Below are positions 25,044-34,684 of a stretch of DNA of 64,000 bases, piece after piece. This stretch comes from Sporichthya polymorpha DSM 43042 (GTDB lineage Bacteria > Actinomycetota > Actinomycetes > Sporichthyales > Sporichthyaceae): contig NZ_KB913029.1 of NCBI RefSeq assembly GCF_000384115.1, forward strand, positions 2,765,057-2,829,056, in the 5' to 3' direction. Both the position numbers and the translations under genes were made by a program. The notes under the pieces were generated by a model. That model did no database searches, had not been told where the DNA came from, and was given only the letters and a program-made list of their open reading frames with translations. Every line of letters begins with the position of its first letter. The first letter of the stretch is position 1.

Positions 25044-26354
25044 TCAAACCCGGGCGTTGGCGCGTGCACCGGACACCATCGCCTCGGCGATGCGCGTCAC
25101 GTCCGCGGCCCCGGTCACGTAGGGGGGCATCGTGTAGATGAGATTCGAGAACGGCCGCAGCCACACGCCGGAGGCCAGCGCGGCCTCGGTGACGGCCCGG
25201 ACGTCGACCGGTCCGACGGTCTCGATGACGCCGATCGCGCCGAGGACGCGGACGTCCGCGACCTTCGGCAGACCCTCCGCCGCGGCCAGCCCGGCGCGCA
25301 GCCCGGCCTCGATCCCGGTGACCTGCTCGCGCCAGGCGCCGGTGGCGAGCAGGTCGAGGTTCGCGCAGGCCACGGCGGCCGCGAGCGGGTTCGCCATGTA
25401 GGTCGGGCCGTGCATGAGCAGCCCCGCCCCGCCGCCGCAGACGCCGCGGGCGACCTCGGGCGTGCACAGCGTCGCCGCCATCGTCAGGTACCCGGCGGTC
25501 ATCGCCTTCCCGACGCAGAGGATGTCGGGGACGACATCGGCCGCGAGGTGGGCGAACATCGCCCCGGTCCGGCCGAACCCGGTCCCGATCTCGTCGAGGA
25601 TCAGCAGGATCCCGAACTCGGTCGTCAGCTTGCGCAGCGCCGTGACGTAGGCCGGGGAGTGGAACCGCATGCCGCCGGCGTTCTGGACGATCGGCTCGAC
25701 GACGACCGCGGCGACCTCGCCCCGGTGCCGCTCCAGCAGCTGACGGGTCTCGGCGAGCCAGCCCGGGTCGAGGTCCTCGCCGCCGGGCGGCCGGGGCGCG
25801 AAGACGTGCTGCGGCAGGGCGTCGGCCCACAGGGAGTGCATCCCGCCGACGGGGTCGCAGACGGCCATCGTCGCGAACGTGTCGCCGTGGTACCCGCCGC
25901 GGATCGTGAACAGCCGCGTCCGGGACTCGCCCCGGCCCTGCCAGTACTGCATCGCCATCTTGATCGCGACCTCGACGCTCACCGAGCCCGAATCGGAGAA
26001 GAAGACGTGCTCCAGGCCCTCGCCGGTGATCGCGACCAGCCGCTGGGCGAGCCCGATCGCGCCGGGGTGGGTGAGCCCGCCGAACATGACGTGGGACATG
26101 CGGTCGAGCTGGTCCCGCGCCGCGGCGTCGAGCACCGGGTGCCGGTAGCCGTGGATCGCGGCCCACCAGGACGACATGCCGTCGACGACCTCGCGCCCGT
26201 CGGCGAACTGCAGCCGCACGCCCTGCGCGCCCACGACCGGGTACGCCGGGGCGGGGTCGGTCATCGACGCGTACGGGTGCCAGACGTGCGCCCGGTCGAG
26301 CGCGATCAGCTCAGCCGCGTCGGCGGGGACCCCAGGGGTGACGAAGTCGGACAC
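25044..26354 (-). CDS. bioA: Adenosylmethionine-8-amino-7-oxononanoate aminotransferase
   Basis: 436 residues, class III PLP aminotransferase that makes 7,8-diaminopelargonate from KAPA with S-adenosylmethionine as amino donor (biotin synthesis). BioA-specific text includes H-V-W-H-P-Y-A-S-M near the N-terminus, [36 protein letters not shown] and C-V-G-K-A-M-T-A-G with the Schiff-base lysine. H-G-P-T-Y-M-A-N-P also fits. No other biotin genes are in the window. It is on the same strand as the deacetylase-like gene 37 bases upstream. Confidence 0.95.
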   Translation of the reverse strand: MSDFVTPGVPADAAELIALDRAHVWHPYASMTDPAPAYPVVGAQGVRLQFADGREVVDGMSSWWAAIHGYRHPVLDAAARDQLDRMSHVMFGGLTHPGAIGLAQRLVAITGEGLEHVFFSDSGSVSVEVAIKMAMQYWQGRGESRTRLFTIRGGYHGDTFATMAVCDPVGGMHSLWADALPQHVFAPRPPGGEDLDPGWLAETRQLLERHRGEVAAVVVEPIVQNAGGMRFHSPAYVTALRKLTTEFGILLILDEIGTGFGRTGAMFAHLAADVVPDILCVGKAMTAGYLTMAATLCTPEVARGVCGGGAGLLMHGPTYMANPLAAAVACANLDLLATGAWREQVTGIEAGLRAGLAAAEGLPKVADVRVLGAIGVIETVGPVDVRAVTEAALASGVWLRPFSNLIYTMPPYVTGAADVTRIAEAMVSGARANARV

Positions 26355-26391
26355 CCCTCGGAGTCTGTCACTGCGCTCTTCTGGGGGAGCG

Positions 26392-27462
26392 TCAGTACCC
26401 CATCGACTGCGTCGGCCGGGCCTGGAGCTTGGCGAGCACGGACGCCGGCTGGCTCTCCATCCAGTCGATCAGCTCGACGAAGGAGACGCAGCGTGTGTTC
26501 GGCTTCGTGCAGGTCTCGGCGACGAAGTCGTACAGAGCGTTGGCGTAGATGCCGCCGTTCCAGGTGTTGAAGTGCGCGCCGAAGATCAACGGAGCCCGGT
26601 TGCCGTTGTAGGTCGCCTTGTAGGCGTTGCGGTAGGTGTTGAGCACCTGGGAGTACCAGGCAGGCCGGCGCGAGGTCGCGCCGTTGGCGGCGCCGCTCTG
26701 CCGCTCGAAGAAGTTGTAGTCCATCGAGAGCACCGAGGTGCCGGTGCCGGCCATCCGCAGCGACTGCTGGGGGATGTCCCACATGCCGTTGGCCATCTTC
26801 CGCGGCCAGCGCAGCGAGCCCGAGTTGCTGGTGTCGTAGCGGTAGCCGTGGGCGACCATCGCCGGGTACATCGCGGAGCGGTTGCCCTCGAGGCACGGCG
26901 TGCGGCCGCCCTGAACGACACCGGAGTCCCAGCCGAGCGGCCGGACGTCGGTCGCGTTGTTGTTGACCCGCCAGTTGTCGACGAAGGAGTTGAACTGGCG
27001 GATCTCGCTCAGCCAGTCCGCGGTCGACCAGCGCTGGACGCCGGTGCTGCCGCAGAAGTGACCGTTGTAGTGGGTGCCGATCTCGTGGCCCTCGGCCCGG
27101 GCGGCCCGGATCTGCTCCATCCGCGGACGGACGTTCTCCGCCGCGGCGAAGCCGACCTCCGACGAGCCCTGCCGCTTGCCCGGGGGCCGGTACAGGTACG
27201 CCTTCTGCTCCGGCACGAGGTAGGTGCCGGTGAGGAAGAACGTCATCGACGCGTCCACCTTGGACGCGAGCGTGCGCCAGCGCTGCCACGCGGGGATGCT
27301 GCCGCCGCCGTCGAACGAGACCACGATGAACTGCGGCGGCTCCCCTCCGGTCGCCGTCGTGGACCCGGTCGCCGTCGGCGACAGCATCGCCACTCCGGCG
27401 AACAAGGAGGAGGCCAGCGCCACGAGGGCGCCGGTCCGCAACTTCTGCCGGATTCTGCGCAT
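26392..27462 (-). CDS. Secreted polysaccharide-deacetylase-like protein
   Basis: 356 residues from the ATG at 27462, giving a twin-basic N-terminus and a signal peptide (about 1-37). The body has [20 protein letters not shown] and [13 protein letters not shown], which mirror the NodB-fold motifs (T-F-D-D-G, F-F, H-E-I-G-N-H). The first Asp of the usual T-F-D-D pair is kept while the second is replaced by Gly, so hydrolytic activity on N-acetyl sugars is uncertain. It is probably cell-wall associated. The start is divergent from the crotonase gene 68 bases away. Confidence 0.7.
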   Translation of the reverse strand: MRRIRQKLRTGALVALASSLFAGVAMLSPTATGSTTATGGEPPQFIVVSFDGGGSIPAWQRWRTLASKVDASMTFFLTGTYLVPEQKAYLYRPPGKRQGSSEVGFAAAENVRPRMEQIRAARAEGHEIGTHYNGHFCGSTGVQRWSTADWLSEIRQFNSFVDNWRVNNNATDVRPLGWDSGVVQGGRTPCLEGNRSAMYPAMVAHGYRYDTSNSGSLRWPRKMANGMWDIPQQSLRMAGTGTSVLSMDYNFFERQSGAANGATSRRPAWYSQVLNTYRNAYKATYNGNRAPLIFGAHFNTWNGGIYANALYDFVAETCTKPNTRCVSFVELIDWMESQPASVLAKLQARPTQSMGY

Positions 27463-27530
27463 GACGGCACGGTAAGAACGATGTGTCAGAAAAACGGGCG
27501 GTTTGCCGGATTTGAGTGAGGGATTCACAC

Positions 27531-28340
27531 GTGGACGCTGCGCACCGCGAAGCCGAGGGGCCCCGGCAGTACGTGCGCTACGCGCTCGAGGGCCACGTCG
27601 CGACGATCACCTACGACCGGCCCGAGCGACTGAACGCGATCGACGGCGCGATGCGTACCCAGATCAACGCCGCCTTCGCGCGGTTCCGGGACGACGAGGA
27701 CGCCTGGGTCGCGATCGTCACCGGCGCCGGCCGGGCGTTCTGCGCCGGGGCGGACCTGCGCTCGGAGACCGGCAACCCGGCGGGCGACTTCCCCGGCACG
27801 TTCTGGGAGAAGCCGACGGTCAACTCGTTCGAGAGTGGCTGGGAGATCTTCAAGCCCGTCATCGCCGCGGTGAACGGGCACTGTCTCGGCTACGGCCTGA
27901 CGCTGGTGACCTGGTGCGACTTCGTCCTCGCCTCCGACCGTGCGACCTTCGGCTATCCCGAGGTGACCGTCGGCATCCCGACCATCGTCGGCGCCCTGCG
28001 GCTTCCGCAGCGGATGCGCTGGCACGACGCGATGGAGCTGCTGCTGACGGGGGAGCGGATCGACGCTGAGCGTGCCCTTCAGATCGGCCTCGCCGGCCGG
28101 GTCGTCCCGCACGACGACCTGATGACCGAGGCCCGCGCCCTCGCCGACCGCCTCTGCCGCGCCGCCCCGCTCGCCGTCCGCGCGACGAAGGAGATGGCCG
28201 TCCGCGGCGCGGACCTGCCGCGGACCGAAGCGATCCGGTTCGGGGAGACCATGCGCAAGGTCGTCCAGGCCACCGAGGACGCCGCCGAGGGCGCCGCCGC
28301 TGCCGCGGAACGCCGACCCCCGGTCTGGCGGGGACGCTGA
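27531..28340 (+). CDS. Enoyl-CoA hydratase/isomerase family protein
   Basis: 269 residues from GTG 27531, which has a GAGGG site 8-9 bases upstream; GTG at 27516 is an alternative adding five residues. It has the crotonase fold: R-P-E-R-L-N-A-I-D, G-A-G-R-A-F-C-A-G-A-D-L (oxyanion loop) and F-G-Y-P-E-V-T-V-G-I with one conserved Glu. The other hydratase Glu position in G-Y-G-L-T-L-V is Thr, so a plain hydratase role is doubtful; isomerase or other CoA-thioester chemistry is possible. It is divergent from the deacetylase-like gene. Confidence 0.85.
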   Translation: MDAAHREAEGPRQYVRYALEGHVATITYDRPERLNAIDGAMRTQINAAFARFRDDEDAWVAIVTGAGRAFCAGADLRSETGNPAGDFPGTFWEKPTVNSFESGWEIFKPVIAAVNGHCLGYGLTLVTWCDFVLASDRATFGYPEVTVGIPTIVGALRLPQRMRWHDAMELLLTGERIDAERALQIGLAGRVVPHDDLMTEARALADRLCRAAPLAVRATKEMAVRGADLPRTEAIRFGETMRKVVQATEDAAEGAAAAAERRPPVWRGR

Positions 28341-28357
28341 ACCGCCCCGGCCGTCGG

Positions 28358-28989
28358 GGTGCTGGGGTGCGCTTTCGGGGCTCGGCAGCACCGGGGATCG
28401 GGCGGTCGGGGTGCTGGGGTGCGCTTTCGGGGGTCGGCAGCACCGGGGATCGGGCGGTCGGGGTGCTGGAGTGCGCTTTCGGGGGAGACAAGCACCCGCG
28501 GGATGTGGCCGCGGCGAGGGATCGGGCTGACGTGCGCTGAGTGCGCAGGTGAGCACGGGTTCCCGCGACTGGGCCGGGGCTGATCTGCGCACTCGGTGGA
28601 GGTGGGCACCCGGTCCCGGGGTGCACGGTGCTGGAGTGCGCTTTCGGGGGTCGGCAGCACCGGGGATCGGGCGGTCGGGGTGCTGGAGTGCGCTTTTCGG
28701 GAGAGAGAAGTACCCCGGGGGCTGTGGCCGCGGCGAGGGATCGGGCTGACGTGCGCTGAGTGCGCAGTTGAGCACGGGTTCCCGCGACTGGGCCGGGGCT
28801 GATCTGCGCACTCGGTGGAGGTCGGCACCCGGTCCCGGGCGTGCGGGTGCTGGAGTGCGCTTTCGGGGGAGACAAGCACCCGCGGGATGTGGCCGCGGCG
28901 AGGGATCGGGCTGAGGTGCGCTGAGTGCGCAGTTGAGCACGGGTTCCCGCGACTGGGCCGGGGCTGATCTGCGCACTCGGTGGAGGTCG
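28358..28989. repeat. Composite tandem repeat region
   Basis: The phrase GGTGCTGG(G/A)GTGCGCTTT opens units at 28358, 28410, 28462, 28627, 28679 and 28846. Two unit types alternate: a 52-bp unit (28358, 28410, 28627) and a longer one of 165-167 bp (28462, 28679, 28846), giving the order short-short-long-short-long-long. The short unit has inverted ends (GGTGCTG...CAGCACC), and the long unit contains TGCGC-TGAGT-GCGCA. Open frames cross the array on the minus strand but have no start context or family resemblance, so I treat it as non-coding. It fills the gap between the crotonase and the next gene. Confidence 0.85.
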
Positions 28990-29018
28990 GCACCCCGGCG
29001 GGGTGGAGGCGCGCCCCG

Positions 29019-29378
29019 CTAGGTCGCGGCGAACTCGGTGACGTGGGTGATCCGGACGGCGAACCAGAGGGTGGCCACGGTGGCGGCGACGAAGCCGACG
29101 CCGAGCCCGGTGAACGTGGGGTCGCCGTCGGCGGCGCCCTGGGCGAGGTACATGAACGACATCAGGGCGAGGACGCACGAGGTCAGCGTCAGGCAGTACG
29201 AGTACAGGCGCAGGCGGGACAGCTTCGCCTCGTAGGCGACCCGGGCGCGGCGGAGACGTTCCCGCTCGGCGCGGAGGGCGGCCGATTCCAGAACGGGGGA
29301 CTCCAGGGCGGGCGCCGGAGCAGGGGCGGGCGACACCGTGGCCGGCGGCGCGTACTCCGCCTCGATCTGCTCGGTCAT
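29019..29378 (-). CDS. Small two-helix membrane protein
   Basis: 119 residues, not recognised. The ATG at 29378 follows a GGGGAG ribosome site; the longer frame upstream is rejected. It has an N-terminal Ala/Pro/Glu-rich cytoplasmic segment, a basic helix (R-A-E-R-E-R-L-R-R-A-R), then two transmembrane helices (about 60-82 and 92-112). Architecture alone suggests a membrane-associated regulator or scaffold. It is divergent from the secreted metallopeptidase and ends at the edge of the repeat array. Confidence 0.6.
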   Translation of the reverse strand: MTEQIEAEYAPPATVSPAPAPAPALESPVLESAALRAERERLRRARVAYEAKLSRLRLYSYCLTLTSCVLALMSFMYLAQGAADGDPTFTGLGVGFVAATVATLWFAVRITHVTEFAAT

Positions 29379-29634
29379 TGCTCCCCTGAATGCCGGGACG
29401 GGAGTGTTCGAACGGGGATCAGCGGGGCGGATGGTGTCAATCCGGGTATCCGCCCCCTGTTCGACACTGTGCCAGCGGAAGCAGATCGGCAAACCTGCTG
29501 CGGTCCCGAAATCGGCAAAACGCTCCACGGCGTACCAAGGTCGGATGCTTACACTGCGCCGAAAGTCCCGCTCGTGCGCTTCGCCCCACCCGGCGTGCGC
29601 CGAGCTTGTGCGTCAGATCGAAGGGGTCGTCCGG

Positions 29635-31542
29635 ATGTCTCGTACCCGCAGGCCGGGAACTCGTTCGATCGCCGCGCTGAGCGCGCTCGGCCTCGCGGTG
29701 GGCCTCGCGGCCGGCCTGTCGGGCGCGACCGCGAAGGCCGACGTGCCGCTGATCGACCAGGCGCTCGCGGACCCGTTCTCCGCGGCCTCGCACGCCCTCG
29801 ACCCGGGCGTCGTTGCGCACTTCCCGCACGACGCGGTCTTCAGCCTCTCGCCGGAGCTCGCCGCCCTGGTCGGCAAGGCGACGGTCAGCGCGGACGAGGC
29901 GGCAAAGCTTCTCTCGCAGCGGAACGCGAGCAGCAACCTCGCGGCGCGTCCGGGCGTCCTCCCGGCGGACACCCCCGAGGTCGGCACCAAGCGGTTGTGG
30001 CCCGCGCTCGACATGGTCGGCAAGACCAGCAGCTCGGTTCCGCCGTTCGGGTTGTACCTGAAGGAGTACACCCTCCAGGCCAAGCGCGAGAACATCGAGA
30101 TCTGGGTCGCCAGCGGCACCGACGACATCTCGACCGGCACCCAGTTCCCGGCCGGGGACTGCCGTTCCGTCCAGGCCGACCCGACGGTCGTGACGCCGGC
30201 TCAGGCCCAGGCGCTGGCCGACGAGTTCCAGGACAAGCAGCTACCGATCTCGTCGAAGTACTTCTCGACCGCTCCGCCGCGGGACGGCACGAAGGGCGTC
30301 GGCCAGCTCGGCCTCCTCGGCGGGCCGGACTTCACCGGCAACGGGAACTCGGTCGTCACCCTCGTCGACAACGTGCGGGACCCGAACTTCTACGACTTCG
30401 TCAACAACCGCACCTACATCGCCGGGTTCTTCGCGCCGATCTTCAACCTCATCACCGACCGCAACGTGATGACGATCGACGCCTTCGACTGGCAGCACCG
30501 CACCGGGCCGAACCCGAAGAACGAGCCGGACGAGGACATCTGCAAGTCGCGCCCGGCGCGCCCGCGGACGTACGAGAGCGTCTTCATCCACGAGTACCAG
30601 CACCTGCTGCACAGCTACACGAACCCGAACCCCTCGCCGGTCGGCCTGCCGTTCCGCAGCGAGGACCTCTGGATCAACGAGGGCCTGTCGGACATGGCCC
30701 CGATGTTCGCCGGCTACGCGGACCCGAGCATCACGGTCGACCGGATCGGGGCCGAGTCGCACATCTTCTGCTTCCAGGGCTACGGCGAGAAGAAGGGGAA
30801 GGGCAACGCCAACCCCAACTACTGCGGTGGTCCGGAGAACTCCTTGACGTTGTGGGAGGACCAGGGCGGCAATTCCGACATCCTGGCCGACTACGGCAAC
30901 GCCTGGTCGTTCATGATCTTCCTCCACGACCGGTACGGCCCGGAGATGATCTCGGCGCTGCACCGTGACCCCGAGTTCGGTCTGGTCAGCCTGCAGAACC
31001 TGCTGAACGAGTTCGGCGAGGGCGTGGACGCCTACGACGTCCTGCACGACTTCCAGCTGATGAACCTGCTCGACAACATCGTCAGCGCGAAGGGCGTGAA
31101 ACTGACCGGCGCCGACAAGGCGCGGATCACCTCGACGCGGCTCAAGGCGCAGCTCAACTACCGCTACAAGGCCGCCTACGCGGCGCCTGGCGCCGCCCCG
31201 AACGGCGCGGACTACGTCGAGCTCCTCGGCCCGAACGGTGCGCTGGCCGGCAAGGACCTCAAGTCGCTGGCCTTCGTCGGCCCGGCGACGGGGCCCGGCG
31301 ACGTGCCGGTCGAGAACTGGGTGGTCCGCCTGGTCGGCATCGACGCCAAGGGCAAGCGGGTCCTGGTCCGGTCCTTCGACAACGCGACCAACCTGACCCT
31401 GGGCGCCGCGGACCTGAAGGAGTTCGCTCCGTTCAAGACGGTGATCGCCGTGGTCAGCGTTGACGACCTGGTCGGCGCCCACTCCGGCTACGTGCCCTAC
31501 ACCCTGACCGTCAACGACCAGCTCCAGCCCGGCGGCGCCTGA
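29635..31542 (+). CDS. Secreted HEXXH zinc metallopeptidase (M30/hyicolysin-like)
   Basis: 635 residues. The ATG at 29635 with an AAGGGG site gives a signal peptide (about 1-35, ending A-T-A-K-A). The catalytic motif H-E-Y-Q-H-L-L-H lies near residue 320 and is followed by E-D-L-W-I-N-E-G-L-S-D, whose Glu is a likely third zinc ligand; this arrangement is seen in M30-type peptidases. A C-terminal domain of about 150 residues after the catalytic part is beta-rich. It acts outside the cell on an unknown protein substrate. It stands alone, downstream of a 256-base gap holding its promoter. Confidence 0.75.
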   Translation: MSRTRRPGTRSIAALSALGLAVGLAAGLSGATAKADVPLIDQALADPFSAASHALDPGVVAHFPHDAVFSLSPELAALVGKATVSADEAAKLLSQRNASSNLAARPGVLPADTPEVGTKRLWPALDMVGKTSSSVPPFGLYLKEYTLQAKRENIEIWVASGTDDISTGTQFPAGDCRSVQADPTVVTPAQAQALADEFQDKQLPISSKYFSTAPPRDGTKGVGQLGLLGGPDFTGNGNSVVTLVDNVRDPNFYDFVNNRTYIAGFFAPIFNLITDRNVMTIDAFDWQHRTGPNPKNEPDEDICKSRPARPRTYESVFIHEYQHLLHSYTNPNPSPVGLPFRSEDLWINEGLSDMAPMFAGYADPSITVDRIGAESHIFCFQGYGEKKGKGNANPNYCGGPENSLTLWEDQGGNSDILADYGNAWSFMIFLHDRYGPEMISALHRDPEFGLVSLQNLLNEFGEGVDAYDVLHDFQLMNLLDNIVSAKGVKLTGADKARITSTRLKAQLNYRYKAAYAAPGAAPNGADYVELLGPNGALAGKDLKSLAFVGPATGPGDVPVENWVVRLVGIDAKGKRVLVRSFDNATNLTLGAADLKEFAPFKTVIAVVSVDDLVGAHSGYVPYTLTVNDQLQPGGA

Positions 31543-31681
31543 GCCGGTCCTCCCCCCGGCGGGGCTCCCGCGGTAGAACTGTGCAGCTCGCGGAACGTCG
31601 GCCAGGTTCTGTGCGTTGTGCCTGGCAGAGACGCTTTCGGGTAGAGCGGCAGCGCTCCACCACGGGATGGGAGAAACGTCG

Positions 31682-32545
31682 ATGCACGGCCACCGGCACT
31701 ACAACGGGTTGAAGACGGCCGCCCTCCTCGGGCTGCTCTCGGCCATGTTCATCGGGGCCGGGGGGCTCCTGGCGGGCACCACCGGTCTGGTCCTGGGCGG
31801 TCTGCTCGCCCTGGCGATGAACGGCTACGCGTACTTCAACAGCGCGAAGCTCGCGCTCCGCTCGATGCACGCGCGTCCGGTCAGCGAGGCCGAGTTCCCC
31901 GCGCTGTACCGGATCGTCCGCGAGCTCTCGACGCAGGCGAAGCAGCCGATGCCCGCCCTGTACATCTCCCCGACCCAGGCCCCGAACGCGTTCGCGACCG
32001 GGCGCAACCCGCGCAACGCCGCGGTCTGCTGCACCGAGGGCATCCTCGGCCTGCTCGACGAGCGGGAGTTGCGCGGCGTGCTCGGCCACGAGCTCGCCCA
32101 CGTCTACAACCGCGACATCCTGATCTCCTCGGTCGCGGCCACGATCGCCGGCGGCATCGTGATGATCGCCAACCTCGCGTTCTTCCTCCCGACCGGCGGC
32201 GACGACGACCGTCCGAACCCGCTCGTCGCGCTGCTGATCATGTTCCTCGGCCCGCTCGCGGCCGGCGTCATCCAGATGGCGATCAGCCGCTCCCGCGAGT
32301 ACCAGGCCGACGCGTCCGGCGCGGAGCTGACCGGTGACCCGCTCGCCCTCGCGAGCGCCCTGCGCAAGCTGGAGCACGGCACCCAGGCCGCGCCGCTCCC
32401 GCCGCAGCCGTCGCTGCAGACGACGAGTTCGCTGATGATCGCCAACCCGTTCCGGGGCGGCGGCATCTCCAGCCTGTTCTCCACCCACCCGCCGATGGCC
32501 GAGCGGGTCCGCCGGCTGGAGGGCATGGCCGGCTACCGGCGCTAG
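31682..32545 (+). CDS. htpX: HtpX-like zinc membrane metalloprotease
   Basis: 287 residues, membrane-integrated M48 protease involved in quality control of membrane proteins. There are four hydrophobic segments (two N-terminal, two after the active site). The zinc site is [10 protein letters not shown] with a downstream Glu in S-R-E-Y-Q-A-D. The ATG at 31682 follows GGGAG; an upstream ATG at 31667 is possible but worse spaced. The size is normal for actinobacterial HtpX. The next gene starts 15 bases after its stop. Confidence 0.93.
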   Translation: MHGHRHYNGLKTAALLGLLSAMFIGAGGLLAGTTGLVLGGLLALAMNGYAYFNSAKLALRSMHARPVSEAEFPALYRIVRELSTQAKQPMPALYISPTQAPNAFATGRNPRNAAVCCTEGILGLLDERELRGVLGHELAHVYNRDILISSVAATIAGGIVMIANLAFFLPTGGDDDRPNPLVALLIMFLGPLAAGVIQMAISRSREYQADASGAELTGDPLALASALRKLEHGTQAAPLPPQPSLQTTSSLMIANPFRGGGISSLFSTHPPMAERVRRLEGMAGYRR

Positions 32546-32560
32546 CCCTCGGCCTCGCAG

Positions 32561-34018
32561 GTGCCCTGGCCGCGTCTGGACGACGCCCTTTTCGCCCGCT
32601 GGCACCGGACCGAGACGCCGCGTCTCGACCGGGTCCTGCCGCCCCTGTCCCGGGCGGCCGACCACGGGGTGCTCTGGCTCGGCGTCGCCGGTGTCCTGTG
32701 GGCGTCGGGGCGGCCCGAGCTGCGGCGGGCCGCGCTGCGCGGGCTCGGCGGGCTGGCGCTCGCGAGCGCCGCGACCAACGGCCCCGGCAAGTGGCTGACG
32801 GCGCGGCCGCGGCCGGCCGGGGACGTCGTCACCGTCGCCCGGCGGCTGGTGCGGCCGCCCCGGACCTCGTCGTTCCCGTCCGGGCACTCGGCCTCGGCGG
32901 CCGCCTTCGCGACCGGCGTCGCGCTGGAGCAGCCCGGAGTCGCGGTCGGGGTCGGGGTCCTTGCCGCCGGCGTGGCGGCCTCCCGCGTCCACACCGGGGC
33001 GCACTACCCCGGTGACGTCCTCGCCGGCCTGGCCGTCGGTGCGCTCGCAACCTACGGGCTGGCGCGTGTCTGGCCGCCGCGGTCCCCGGCCGACCCGGTC
33101 GAGCGGGCCCCGGCCGCGGATGTGCCGGCGGCGCCGGACGGGTCCGGCGTCGCGTTCGTCGTCAACGCCTCGGCGGGCGACGGCGAGGGGGAGATCGCGG
33201 CCGAGATCCGGAAGGCGCTGCCGTCGGCGACCGTGCGCGAGCTCGGGCCGGACGAGGACGTCCCGGCCGTGCTCGCCGAGGAGGCGCGGAAGGCGCGGGT
33301 CCTCGGCGTCGCCGGCGGGGACGGGACGATCAACGCTGCGGCCGCGGTGGCGCTCGAGGCCGACCTGCCCCTGCTGGTGATCCCGGGCGGGACGCTCAAC
33401 CACTTCGCACGTGACCTCGGCCTGAGTTCGGTGGAGGACGCGCTGGAGGCGCTCCGCACCGGGGAGGCCGGCTGGGTCGACGTCGGGGGAGTCGAGGTCG
33501 ACGGGCAGTGTCAGGTCTTCCTCAACACCGCAAGCCTCGGTGGCTACTCGGAGATGGTGCGCGCCCGCGAGCGGATGGAGCAGCGGCTCGGGAAGTGGCC
33601 GGCGATGGTCGTGGCGCTCGGCCGCGTGCTGCGGCGCTCCGATCCCGTCGAGCTCCGGATCGACGGCCGGGACCGGCGGGTGTGGCTGCTGTTCGCCGGC
33701 AACTGCGTCTACTCCCCGCCCGGGTCGGCGCCGTCGTGGCGGGACCGGCTCGACGACGGGCTGCTCGACGTCCGGTTGGTCGACGCGACCCAGCCGATGG
33801 CGCGCACCCGGCTCGTGACCGCCGTCCTCACCGGCCGGCTCGAGCGGTGCCCGGCGTTCGAGGCGTGGACGGCCGAGTCCCTCGACGTCGAGGCCCGGTC
33901 CGGACCCCTGCGGCTGGCCCGCGACGGCGAGGTCGGCGACCCCGCCCGGACGTTCCGGCTGGGCAAGGCGGGGCGGCTGCGGGTGTACCGCGGCGGGTCG
34001 GAGTCGGGGCTGTTCTAG
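32561..34018 (+). CDS. PAP2 phosphatase - diacylglycerol kinase fusion protein
   Basis: 485 residues in two parts. The N-terminal domain (about 1-170) is a membrane phosphatidic-acid-phosphatase type 2: K-W-L-T-A-R-P-R-P, P-S-G-H-S-A-S and S-R-V-H-T-G-A-H-Y-P-G-D, the three PAP2 signatures with catalytic His residues. The C-terminal domain (about 195-480) is a lipid kinase of the DagK/LCB5 family with G-V-A-G-G-D-G-T-I-N and I-P-G-G-T-L-N-H-F-A. The protein could both remove and add phosphate on lipid substrates. It starts with GTG, 15 bases after htpX, and its stop overlaps the convergent padR stop. Confidence 0.9.
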   Translation: MPWPRLDDALFARWHRTETPRLDRVLPPLSRAADHGVLWLGVAGVLWASGRPELRRAALRGLGGLALASAATNGPGKWLTARPRPAGDVVTVARRLVRPPRTSSFPSGHSASAAAFATGVALEQPGVAVGVGVLAAGVAASRVHTGAHYPGDVLAGLAVGALATYGLARVWPPRSPADPVERAPAADVPAAPDGSGVAFVVNASAGDGEGEIAAEIRKALPSATVRELGPDEDVPAVLAEEARKARVLGVAGGDGTINAAAAVALEADLPLLVIPGGTLNHFARDLGLSSVEDALEALRTGEAGWVDVGGVEVDGQCQVFLNTASLGGYSEMVRARERMEQRLGKWPAMVVALGRVLRRSDPVELRIDGRDRRVWLLFAGNCVYSPPGSAPSWRDRLDDGLLDVRLVDATQPMARTRLVTAVLTGRLERCPAFEAWTAESLDVEARSGPLRLARDGEVGDPARTFRLGKAGRLRVYRGGSESGLF

Positions 34019-34641
34019 CGGCCGTAGGTCCGCACGACGCGTTCCATCCGCGCGCGGGTGGCGTCGTCGACCCCGATTCGGGTCGTGGACTTCCAGTCCT
34101 CGACCTCCGCGGCCAGGGCGGTGCAGCGCTCGTCGAGCAGGCCGAACAGGTCGGCGAGCAGTTCCCCGACCATCGCGTTGAGGTGGGCGCGCTCGGGGAA
34201 GGCGCCGGTGTCGTCGAGGTAGTGCGCGAAGACCTCGACGACCCGGTCGACCGCGGCGCGGGCCTCGTCGGCGGCGGTGCGCAGCGTCCGCGTCAGCTGC
34301 TCGGGGGTGCCGGCGTCGGCGAACCAGACCCGCAGCAGCGCCTCGGACTCGAGGTTGGTCGCCCCGGGCGGCTGGTCGAGCCAGGCGCGCAGGGCAGCCC
34401 GGCCGTCGGCGGTGATCGTGTAGCGGTTGCGCGTGCGCTGGGGCCCGGCCGGTTCGGCGGTGACGTCGGCCCAGCCGAGGCGGACCAGGCGCTGCTGCTC
34501 GCGGTAGAGGTTCGCGGCCGACGCGGGCCACACGTGGGACAGGCTGTGCTGGACCTGCTGGGTGAGTTCGTAGCCCGTCCAGGACCGCACGGAGAGCAGG
34601 CCGAGCAGGGCGTACGTCATGGCGTTGACCGGGCGGCTCAT
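34015..34641 (-). CDS. PadR family transcriptional regulator
   Basis: 208 residues. An N-terminal winged helix (about 8-80) has A-L-L-G-L-L-S-V-R-S-W-T-G-Y-E-L and A-N-L-Y-R-E-Q-Q-R-L, then a C-terminal coiled-coil-like dimerisation domain as in VirR-type PadR proteins. The ATG at 34641 is chosen; the frame extends upstream through the divergent promoter. It is divergent from the HD-like gene with 43 bases between starts, so it probably represses that gene and itself through the palindrome at 34656. It ends with a 3-base overlap of the convergent fusion gene. Confidence 0.88.
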   Translation of the reverse strand: MSRPVNAMTYALLGLLSVRSWTGYELTQQVQHSLSHVWPASAANLYREQQRLVRLGWADVTAEPAGPQRTRNRYTITADGRAALRAWLDQPPGATNLESEALLRVWFADAGTPEQLTRTLRTAADEARAAVDRVVEVFAHYLDDTGAFPERAHLNAMVGELLADLFGLLDERCTALAAEVEDWKSTTRIGVDDATRARMERVVRTYGR

Positions 34642-34655
34642 CACCCTCACACTAC

Positions 34656-34666
34656 TCTCATTGAGA
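34656..34666. promoter_or_regulatory. Small palindrome in padR/HD-like divergent promoter
   Basis: TCTCA-T-TGAGA, 5-base arms around one base, midway between the two divergent starts. It is the only symmetric sequence in the 43-base gap. A role as PadR operator is inferred from position only. Confidence 0.35.
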
Positions 34667-34684
34667 CCAAATCCGGAGGCTGGG

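Noticed and set aside
28358-28989. Possible CRISPR array
   Set aside because: Units are 52 and 165-167 bp with no constant short repeat alternating with unique spacers, and no cas genes are near.
27525-29178. Long minus-strand open frames through the repeat array
   Set aside because: They exist because GC-rich repeats lack stops; no ribosome site, no family resemblance, and they overlap the crotonase gene.
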